From Limnomonas spitsbergensis (Eukaryota; Chlorophyta; Chlorophyceae; Chlamydomonadales): DNA of 64,000 nucleotides. Position numbers and translations under genes: made by a program. The DNA is taken from assembly GCA_037349105.1 (NCBI GenBank), contig JAYJMM010000035.1:62001-126000 (forward strand). Direction: 5' to 3'. Below, piece after piece: positions 23,274 to 32,500 of this stretch. Within the stretch, counting starts at the first letter, position 1. Each line of letters starts with the position of its first letter. A model generated the notes under the pieces. That model had not been told where the DNA came from, made no database searches, and worked only from the letters and a program-made list of their open reading frames with translations.

Positions 23274-23872
23274 TCAGCAAAAGTCAACATAGTCATCCTC
23301 CTCCTCCTCCTCCTCCTCCTCCTCCTCCGTCTCCTCCTCCTCCTCCTCCCACTCCCACTCCTCCTCCTCCTCATCCACCTGCTCCTCTTGCTCCTGATCC
23401 TCCAGAATCTCCTGACCCCCCTGATCCTCCAGATCCCCCTGATCCTCCTGATCCCCCTGATCATCCAGATACTCTAGATCCTCCTGATCCTCCGTGTCCT
23501 CCTCCCCCTCCTTCTCTGCCTGCTTCACCTTGGCCGCCTTGGTCTTGTTAGCCTGGTTTTGGGAGGGCGTCCAACAGGCCTCTTCTGCACCGGTGTCGCC
23601 AGCCCCATCGCACGGGCATCCTCATGAGCGACAGCCTCCGCCTCCTCCCTTCGCTTCCTTGCCTCTGCGTTCCTGGCCACCTCTTGTTGGCTGAGCTCAC
23701 TAGTTTTCTTAAAGATGTTTAATATGTATGGTTGTTTCATTGACCAAATCATGTCAGATGCAAGGCGCCGCATGGACATGGACACACAAACCGTATGTAC
23801 AACCGTTTTACAAACGGATTTTTGCTCGGCAAAGCGCTCTACGCCACCACTTACAAATGGCGTCGCCGTCAC
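23274..23872 (-). pseudogene. AT-hook plus acidic-tail ORF inside the TIR element, frameshifted
   Basis: The upstream frame (23872-23525) encodes a helical Glu/Arg-rich part and an AT-hook core, KRPVGRPPKT, a minor-groove DNA-binding motif. It then runs into an unlikely Arg/Pro end. One frame over, the next stretch (23528-23274, also open a little upstream) reads NKTKAAKVKQAEKEGEED and continues as an almost pure Asp/Glu tail. The two fit together if one base was gained or lost near 23557-23563, a run of T and G on the plus strand. An AT-hook followed by an acidic tail suggests a chromatin- or DNA-binding protein. No transposase core is seen. Confidence 0.45.
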
Positions 23873-23892
23873 CGTGCCATTTTGCCTCGAAC

Positions 23893-24132
23893 ATGAACAG
23901 TACTAGTACTAGGAAGCGTAAACTACCCAGGTCTATGCTCTTTAAACCCAAGAAGGAGGGGGGCGAGAAGGAGGAGGGCGAGAACAAGGAGGCAGAGAAG
24001 AAGGAGGCCGAGAAGAAGGAGGACGAGAAGAAGGAGGACAAGAAGAAGGAGGTGGAGGCGGATGAGGCGGAGGAGGAGGAGGGGGAGAAGGATGAGGAGG
24101 CGAGGGAGGCGAGGGAGGCTGAGGAGGATTAG
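23893..24132 (+). CDS. Lys/Glu-rich 79-aa ORF inside the TIR element
   Basis: Starts at ATG 23893 and encodes a basic N-terminus (TRKRKLPRSMLFKPKK) followed by alternating Lys/Glu and then almost only Glu/Ala/Asp. It is probably a disordered or single-helix polyampholyte. It is divergent from the AT-hook ORF. The composition comes largely from GAGAAG/GAGGCG repeats, so it may be low-complexity DNA rather than a selected protein. Confidence 0.3.
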   Translation: MNSTSTRKRKLPRSMLFKPKKEGGEKEEGENKEAEKKEAEKKEDEKKEDKKKEVEADEAEEEEGEKDEEAREAREAEED

Positions 24133-25169
24133 AAGGCCGAGCAGGCCAAGGATAGGCGTTGGCGATTCGACTGGCGAGCCTAATGGATGGAGGCTGAACT
24201 GAGCAGTAATGCTAGCTATGAGTACCGGTAGTGCTCATTTGAGTCATCAGTAGTGTTACTTTGCAGGGCTATTTGGGCACACATTGACAAGGATGACTGA
24301 ACGGATGTCGAATCAAACAGTCGCGATTTTTTTTTAAGTGTTGTAAGGGATCTCCTTCATGGGAGACTGTAAAAAAAGTGTGCCTAGAAAAAAAAAGTGA
24401 CTAAAAAAAAAAAAAAAAAAAAAAAACACGCGCAGCAGAACCTACTATGCCGGCCTGGACAGCTCACGTCGCTCAGCAGGCACCGGGCAGGCGATCAAAA
24501 GATGCGCATTGACATTGTGATTCTAATGCACTCAACGTCGAGTGTAGGCGATATGTATTCGAAAAGTTATTGCAGTCGCTGCGAATTGGGGGCCGATGAC
24601 ATCTCTCGCCGGCCAACCACCCATGCTACATACCGAAACGAGTGGCGACGCTCGGCATGCACGGCCTGGGTGGCAACGAAGTGTTATGCCGCAAGTGCGG
24701 CCTCGATTGAAAGCAGCGCATTAGCAATGTGGTTATATTTTACTCAACGTCGGGTGTAGGCGATGTGTATTCGTGAAGCTTTTTGGCCGCGCGGCGATGA
24801 CACCTCTCGCCCGCCACCCACCCAATCGACCGTGACTAATGCCGTACTGGTGTCAGTCGCTTACAGCCTAGCACCGACGATGCTGATCAAGCGGAGGTCG
24901 CGAGTTCGATACCTGCTGGTGTTAGCCGATGGTTATTCGCACCCGAAAGAAAACAACCCTGAAAAAGAGCGAAGGGTTCAAGAAGAGTAAAGACACCAAA
25001 AGAAACCCGGGAAAGGTGGCAAAGATCCCCACGATTTTTTTTAATTCATACCGCGCACCCCCAAAATAGTTGTTTGGGCACCTGACTGACGCTCCGCGCA
25101 GCGGCAATTTTCGAATTAATATTAGCGTGCAGCCATGTCCGCGCACCCCAATAATTATTTAATTACGAG

Positions 25170-25194
25170 CGGAGTCAAAGTGGTTTTACGGTAT
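25170..25194 (-). repeat. Right terminal inverted repeat of the 2.2-kb element
   Basis: Reads GCGGAGTCAAAGTGGTTTTA then CGGTA on the plus strand, the inverse of the left end at 22994-23018. Confidence 0.85.
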
Positions 25195-25259
25195 GTTAGT
25201 TTTTTTTCTCTTTGTTGATGGCTAAGTTCTGGACGGCCTGGAGTCTCTTCAGACTTCCT

Positions 25260-25405
25260 CTTTTTGGGGGGGGGGAGGTATTTTTTCTTCTCCATTTTCT
25301 GTCTGTTCCCTCCCTTTCTCCTCTAGCCTCAAGTTTCTTTTCCTTCCGACCACACTGTTGGGTGCATATGCGGCCGAGCTTTTCAGCATGGCCCAGAGGT
25401 GAAAT
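25260..25405 (-). repeat. Truncated copy of the dispersed element (3' terminus only)
   Basis: A pyrimidine-rich stretch is followed by ACTGTTGGGTGCATATGCGG, CCGAGCTTTTCAGC, GGCCCAGAGGTGAAATGTCA and TTGAC. This matches the 3' end of the copies at 17.7 and 49.9 kb. Confidence 0.65.
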
Positions 25406-25639
25406 GTCATTGACTGATCATCCATCAAGAATGTGCACACTTCAGCATTGTGGTAAGCAGGTGCATTCAACATCTTTAAGTGCTGGTTAATGACGTTGCA
25501 CCTCCGGGCCTAAATGAAGCTCGGCCAGCAAACTTCTCCAAGTACAAGTTCACAATTTAAGCATGGGTGGGAATCTAACCTATCATCATGTGTTGTACCG
25601 GTAGCAAGCAGGGCTGCAGCGGTGCGCAGATACTATTCC

Positions 25640-25866
25640 CGGGATACGCTTGCTGGCTTTTGTGGACTTTTCTTTTCTCAGAGGCTTTGTTGAGGGCTAC
25701 CCTCTAGTTGAACTCAGGTGTCGGACTTGGTCTTCACTGCCTTCCCGGCCTCTCCTTTTGTTCCTCCCCCCCCTCTTCCTTTTAGTGTCTCATGTTCTCC
25801 CTTCTGAACAGTTGGGCGCCCACGCGGCCGAGCTTTGAGCGGGCCCCGAGGTGTAACGTCATTGAC
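25640..25866 (-). repeat. Truncated copy of the dispersed element (3' terminus only)
   Basis: Includes AGGTGTCGGACTTGG, CCTTCCCGGCCTCTCCTTTT, GAACAGTTGGGCGCCCACGC, GGCCGAGCTTTGAGC and GGTGTAACGTCATTGAC. The same blocks occur, inverted, at 49920-50085. Confidence 0.7.
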
Positions 25867-25929
25867 CTACTATTACCGATACACGGTCAATCTTTGAAAA
25901 ATACGCAATAACATAAAAGCAAGGGCAGG

Positions 25930-26125
25930 CAGAGTTAGTCCATCAGTGTTTATTTCAGAGAGCGCCTGACTACCTTTTATGGGCAGTGTGTGAAGACCAA
26001 TGGGCTGATGAGGACCAAACCTTGATCGGCCCAAAGGCGGTGGCCCAAGGAACAGAGGTTGCTGCTCCAAGCCCTGCCAATCGTACCGTATGCTGGGTTC
26101 GTGGGTTGTAGCTGGAGTGTGGCTG
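25930..26125 (+). repeat. SINE-like dispersed repeat copy
   Basis: Contains GTTTATTTCAGAGAG, GACCAATGGGCTGATGAGGA, GGTGGCCCAAGGAACAGAGG and TTGCTGCTCCAAGCCCTGCC, ending with GTAGCTGGAGTGTGGCTGAA. It is colinear with the copy at 35866-36060. Confidence 0.6.
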
Positions 26126-26527
26126 AAGCACCCTAGAACAAAAAGGGGTCTGAAGCTTCTTATCAGGGTCTATCAGGGTGTCATCTTGCTGCTCACGAAC
26201 CCGGATATTAGGGCACAGGCAATCCACGCTGTCGAACAACATGCTTCGGCACCGTAGTTGGCTCGGTGCATGGGCTTAGGCACCATGAGCGCTTTGTGGC
26301 CACTGCAAGTATAGAAATCTGGCAACCGTGCCGTATTTTTCATACTTTTTGCAGTTTTAACATTCCATCCCATCAATACATCATGATTTCTGCGCGGCAG
26401 CAAGCCCTTCAGTATATGCACACATGGACGCTCAAGAAAGTCAATGTGTGCAGTTTTCCCCGCGAGCAGGAAAACTGCTACCTGTCTCATGCATTGAATA
26501 TGATCCTTACAAACCAGCTGCACACCC

Positions 26528-29500
26528 TCACACCGCAGCGTCAAGCCCTGGATCCCAAGGCTGCGGGCAGGTACACACTTTCAGGTGCCCCTTCAGGTCC
26601 GGGATGGTCCTGCAGGCTCTCTTGCACCCCACCCGGTGGCACCTCAGCTCCAGCTCCAACAAACGCTTCACCCCCGACCTGTCCACATGCCACCGGCCTG
26701 CTGCACCCCCCGCTTGCAGCGCTTGAACAACCAGGTGCAGCGGAACAAAGTAGGCCGTCGTGAAACTGTTCCAATGCTTCTTGTTTTTCAGGGAAGGCGA
26801 ATCGTAGTCCTGCAAGGGGCAGGGCGGGGCATCGGGTATCGGGTTTTGGCCGAGGGAGCACACGTCTAGACGGCGCGTCACGAGTCTTGAGAGGGGCCAC
26901 GGCAGGGTTACGGGCCACGGGTTTAGGGTTTAGGGTAAGGCACTTGTCGGGACAAAATTCAAACTCCTAGGAGGGTTCGGGTCTTGAGAAAAACATAAAA
27001 ACATTTCGTGACTGCGAGTCAAAGTCCTGCCATCGAGCAGGGCTTTGGGCAGTGAGGAGGGGGAGAGTGCACAGCTAGAAGCGGCCCCTCAGCTGGGTCC
27101 AAGACTGTGTTGGCAGGAGGTAACCCCAGGCATAAGGGTGCGGCTAATGGGGTGTTAAGGCATTTGGTGGCACAGAGATGCCGCATCTGTCCCTTCTTAT
27201 CAACGTCTGGATCAGCATCAGAACAGTATCGGTGCCATGCGATATAGAGAAACATTGATCCCACCTGATTTAATGCGTTCCCAGCCAGGGCACCTCCCCA
27301 TCTGAGCCCCCCCCTTCCCCCCCACACCTGGCTGATGACATGGAGGTGCAGCTGTGGCAGAGAAGGGATCTGATGGAAGCCTATCCGGAAGCACGGCGGG
27401 GCGGCGCCGGCGGTGGCGGTCCCCTCTGAGCTCAGACCCTGGATCCACTCCAAGGCCACCTGGAGCAGGTGCATGCAACATAGCATAGCGTTGAAAGAGG
27501 GCTGTAGCGCATGCTCTGTTTGTCCGGCCTACCTGAATCTTCAGTCTGATATAAAGTAGTTTAGCCTGGGGTGTGCATGTCTCGGCAGCCTCTATTTTTA
27601 ATTTCCTGTCCATGATGTTAGACATATCTGGGAGGGCCCTCCTCCTAGGGCTTCTCTGTCAGGATATCTCTCCACGCCTCAAAGCTGAGGACGCTCTCTA
27701 CATCAACAGCAACCGACCAGCATCCTGCCATGATTCTCAAGTCCCTGGCCAGGCCACCAGGGTTCATTCTAGGGTTCAAATGGCTTGCTTGTTCACACAT
27801 CACATCATCCACCCCTAGACATCCTGTCAGTCGGTGTGAATGATCGGGCTGTAAACACTCACATCTGCCCTCAGCAGCGCAGGTGATGGGTGCATGGCCC
27901 AGGAGCTGACCCTCTCCCCACCTTTTCCATGTGCTTCAGCAGCGGCAGGTGATGAGGCCGCAGGTCCTCCACGGACAGCAAGCCGAGGTCCCTGGCTACC
28001 ACCAGGCAATGGTGACGCGCCTTGGGGTACCTGCACCCGGGGGACGGCGGGGAGGGAGAGCAAGCAACTCGCAACAGGACACAGCTCGCAACAGGATGCA
28101 ACTCGCAACAGGACACAGCTTGCAGCATGACACAGCTTGCAACAGGACACTGCTCGCAACAGGACATAGCTCGCAACAGGACACAGCTCGCAACAGGACA
28201 CAACTTGCAACAGGATACAACTCGCAACAGGACACAACTTGCAACAGGACATAGATCGCAAGAGGCACAACTCGCAATAGGGCACAGCTTGCAACAGGAT
28301 ATAGCTCGCAACAGGATACAAATCAGCAATGTCTGTCATGTGTACCAGGGCGTATTGGCAGTACAATATTGTACTTCAAGTTTGGTTTCAGGTCCCTTGC
28401 ATGAGCCCCCCATAACTTACTTGTCCCCCATTACACGAGCCCCCCATGACTTACTTGTCCCCCATACGCAGGACCTGGTCATCCCACCAAGGCGCATCCA
28501 TCTGAGCCTGCCATTTTGCAGGGTCGTGTGCGTACTGCTGCAATGCACGCTGCCAGGCAGGCCCGGATGGCGCAGTGGTGGCTGCGGCTGGGCGTACTGC
28601 GGTAGACCCTGAGGGTGCAGAGGCCCTGACCCCGGGAGGTTGCGCCACAAACGGGCCATCCACTGGGCTTACAACCAGACGGTCGGGCGATCTCTCCATC
28701 CTAGGTCTCTTGGTGGCGTGGGAGGGGGCGTCCAGTCCTTGAGGGGAGAGAGGCTCTGCAGCCGACAAAGCCAAAGACCCTTCCTGGGGCTGCTGCTGCT
28801 GCTGGAGAGGGATCTCAGGGGTCGGCATTGGTTCCAGAGCCGCTTCAGCCAGCTTCTGCTGAGGTTGCTGCGGCTGCTGGACCTTGGGCTTGATGAGCCA
28901 CCTATCCATCAGGGTGCCGCTCTTTGGGAGAGGCACTCCAGGCCCCTTGCCCTTGCCAGCCTTCCCTATGTCTGCGGCTCCGGAGCCCTTCACAACTGGG
29001 GCATGCAGCCTGCCGGCGGACAGCTGCGGCTCTAAGCGGGCTAACCCCTCTCGCCAGCCCTCCTGCGGGAAGCGGCTCCAGGCCTGCAGGGCAGTCTCGG
29101 TTTCAGCCTCGGTGAGGCACACCAGCTGGCTACGGAGCCGCTCAGCGGCGCTGTCGGGCATGCCCCTTTGTATAAGCTCATTGGAGACCTGCCAGGGTTA
29201 AGGGATTAGGGTATATGGACCAGGGGGCATGTGATGGGTGCATGGACTGATGGGAGCATAGACCAGGGGTGTGTGATGGGTGCATGGACCAAGGGGTGCA
29301 TGGACTGATGGGTGCATGGACCAGGGGGGGCATGGACTGATGGATGATTATCTGCATGTCAGCTGCTTATTCCAGGCAGCAAGTAGGACATGACCGCAAG
29401 AGGGAATGACCTGGGGCCGCATGGGGGACGCGGTGGTTTCAGGCCTCTCAAGCTGTGTCTCCCAGCAGTCCTTCATGCAGTCATGTGACAGGGCAGGTGT

Positions 29501-32500
29501 GAAGGGGAGTAAGAGGCGTGCGTCCCACCTCTAGGGGCAGAGCATGGCTGGCCTGTCAGCAAACAATGAGGGGCCGAAGGATACAAAGGCCCCGGATTGA
29601 AACCCTGAATGAGTATTTGCGTTGACATTCATCACCAAGGCATCTTCAAGGGAGCTCCAGCCCTTAGCCTTGAACCCCAAACATTACTCACAACACCAAT
29701 CAAGGAGCGGTGCTCATATGAACAGCCGTTGCGTGCTGAGGAGGAGCTCTGGCAGCAAGGGGGGTCACGCCTATTGCATGCAAGCATCGCCTCATGCAGA
29801 CAGAGCTTGCGCCATACGGCCTATCCCATCAGCTGTACTGATCTTCTTTAAGCCTCCAAAGGTAATTCTATCAAGGCTTCACGAAATGCTTCAAAGCCCA
29901 TCCATATTGCCCCTGGCCCTACCTTATACACCACCCCTTTGGAGCTGGGGTTGGGTTTGAGGGAAGGGTGGTCTGTACGTGCCATGACCCGCTCCACACA
30001 CACATTGCCGCTGATCTGTAGGACCAGGACATGCACTTCACAGCCGTTTCTACAAAGGGGGGGGGGCAATTTGACGGGAACATGCAGTTCACAGCCGAAT
30101 CTACAGGGAGGGGGGGGGGGGAGCAAAAGTGCGGGGAACATACAGTTCGCAGCCGGTCTTGCAGGCGCATTTTGAAGGGTTCAAAAGAAATTGGCAGTGG
30201 AGGAGCGGTAGACTGTTGAGGAGCAGTTGGTAGTAGCTGCATCTAGAATGTTTGGACAATGGCAGACGCTGCAAACTCCCAGTGAGTGCTCCATGCTTGG
30301 AATGTCCTACGCACACGCATCACACCGCTCACGTCGTAGATGTCACTGGAGACGGTATGAGCAGGAGACACATGGACGCACCAGCACCACCAGCACCACA
30401 GGGGGCATGTTTTCAAGATTACTCTACTTAGAGCATGCATGATGTAAACAGAACCTGAGACATCTACCACGAGGTCTATACAGACGTCTTACGCACAAAG
30501 CGACTGGACTTGCCGTGGGGGAGGTGGAGTCTGAATTAATTGCTTTACTTTTTAGTTCGTGCCAGAATCAAACAGCATCCATTTTCTGGACACTTCATTC
30601 ACTTTGTCAGTGGGGGAGCCATTTCTTAACATGTTTGGAAACCTTGAAAATCTTCTTGTCAACAGGTTGGTTAGCTTGTATCATATTAAGAATTACGGAC
30701 ATACCCCCCCTTCCCTGCCCTGATCACCTGACCCCAAGTGCAACGAAGTCTGTCCTTTGCTCCCGTGTGTTGTTGCACCTGTTGAGTAGGCATGGGGTGA
30801 AGGGCCAAGGCTACATGCTCGCAGAAGGTACAGATAATTTAAAAGCTGTTAATCTCCCCTGCCGCCCATCTGCCGCCCATCAAAAGATGTTTGGAGGCTG
30901 AAATCTCTTCAGGGAAATCTCTGGCTTTCGGCCCATGAAGGCAGGTGCACCACCGTCAGACCCACCTCCCCTGGGGATGCGTCATATGAACTGCCAACCC
31001 ATAAAGTGTTATGGCTATGGGTCGCCATAGGGCAGAGCAGAGCCGTGGCCACACAGATAACTGTGATAGGCATGCCATGAGAGCACGCAGGCGTAGGCAT
31101 TCGATTCCTCCGACATCAGTCTCGCCTGGCATGCAACATCAACCATGGACGAGGGCGATTAATTCCGCCGATCTCGTCTAGGGCAATATAGTTTGGCCTT
31201 TGGCCAGGCTGGTGTCAAGGGCAGCCTATATGAGCTAGGGCAATTTATTCCACCTTCCCTGCTGGTGTCGAGGGGTGTCGCGGCATTCCAACGCCTTGCC
31301 AGGCAGCGCACATGAGTGCTTCTTCACCAGATCAACTAGCGCAATCTCAGCACCCACCCGCCCTCACAACAACAACAGGGGGGAGAGTCTCGGCTACACA
31401 CCACTGCCTTTATTGAAGTCACGCCAGCTGCAAGAAACACGGCCTTTGGTCAGGGGCCTTTGTTCTGGAGGGCCATTATTCTAGGGGGCCTTTCTTCTGG
31501 ATGGCCTTTGTCTGGATGGCCTTTGGTCTGGGGGCCTTTGTCTGGATGGCCTTGGGTCTGGATGGCCTTTGTCTGGATGGCCTTGGGTCTGGATGGCCTT
31601 TGTCTGGATGGCCTTGGGTCTGGATGGCCTTGGGTCTGGATGGCCTTGGATCTGGATGGCCTTGGGTCTGGATGGCCTTGGGTCTGGATGGCCTTGGGTC
31701 TGGATGGCCTTGGGTCTGGATGGCCTTGGGTCTGGGGGCCTTTGGTCTGGATGGCCTTTGGTCTGGATGGCCTTTGGTCTGGATGGCCTTTGGTCTGGAT
31801 GGCCTTTGGTCTGGATGGCCTTTGGTCTGGATGGCCTTTGGTCTGGATGGCCTTTGTCTGGATGGCCTTTGGTCTGGATGGCCTTTAGTCTGGATGGCCT
31901 TTGGTCTGGATGGCCTTTGGTCTGGAGGGCCTTTGGTCTGGATGGCCTTTGTCTGGATGGCCTTTGGTCTGGATGGCCTTTGGTCTGGATGGCCTTTGGT
32001 CTGGATGGCCTTTGGTCTGGATGGCCTTTGGTCTGGATGGCCTTTGGTCTGGATGGCCTTTGGTCTGGATGGCCTTTGGTCCGGAGGGCCTTTGTCTGGA
32101 TGGCCTTTGGTCTGGATGGCTTTTGGTCTGGATGGCCTTTGGTCTGGAGGGCCTTTAGTCTGGAGGGCCTTTGTCTGGATGGCCTTTGGTCTGGATGGCC
32201 TTTGGTCTGGATGGCCTTTGGTCTGGAGGGCCTTTGGTCTGGATGGCCTTTGGTCTGGATGGCCTTTGGTCTGGGGGCCTTTGGTCTGGATGGCCTTTAG
32301 TCTGGAGGGCCTTTGGTCTGGATGGCCTTTGGTCTGGATGGCCTTTGGTCTGGATGGCCTTTGGTCTGGATGGCCTTTGGTCTGGATGGCCTTTGGTCTG
32401 GAGGGCCTTTGGTCTGGATGGCCTTTGGTCTGGATGGCCTTTGGTCTGGATGGCCTTTGGTCTGGATGGCCTTTGGTCTGGATGGCCTTTGGTCTGGATG

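Larger units (their letters stand above)
22994..25194. mobile_element. DNA transposon with terminal inverted repeats (~2.2 kb)
   Basis: The left end reads TACCGTAAAACCACTT, then AGACTCCGC. The right end, read inward on the other strand, is TACCGTAAAACCACTT, then TGACTCCGC, so about 24 of 25 bases match. If the flanking TA is the target duplication, the inverted repeat starts at CCGTAAAA. AT-rich sequence near both ends carries several copies of CGCGCA(C/G), which may be transposase-binding sites. Inside are two divergent charged ORFs (minus strand 23274-23872, plus strand 23893-24132). No DDE transposase is recognisable, so the copy is probably non-autonomous. Confidence 0.8.

Noticed and set aside
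24880..24925. tRNA-like segment (GGTCGCGAGTTCGATACC)
   Set aside because: It resembles a T-arm, but the stem does not pair properly and no acceptor stem or anticodon arm can be drawn around it.
26918..26942. Interstitial telomere-like GGGTTTAGGGTTTAGGG (also CCCTAAACCCTAAACCCT at 62692-62709)
   Set aside because: Only two to three units each; too short to mean a former chromosome end and easily due to chance or telomere-repeat repair.
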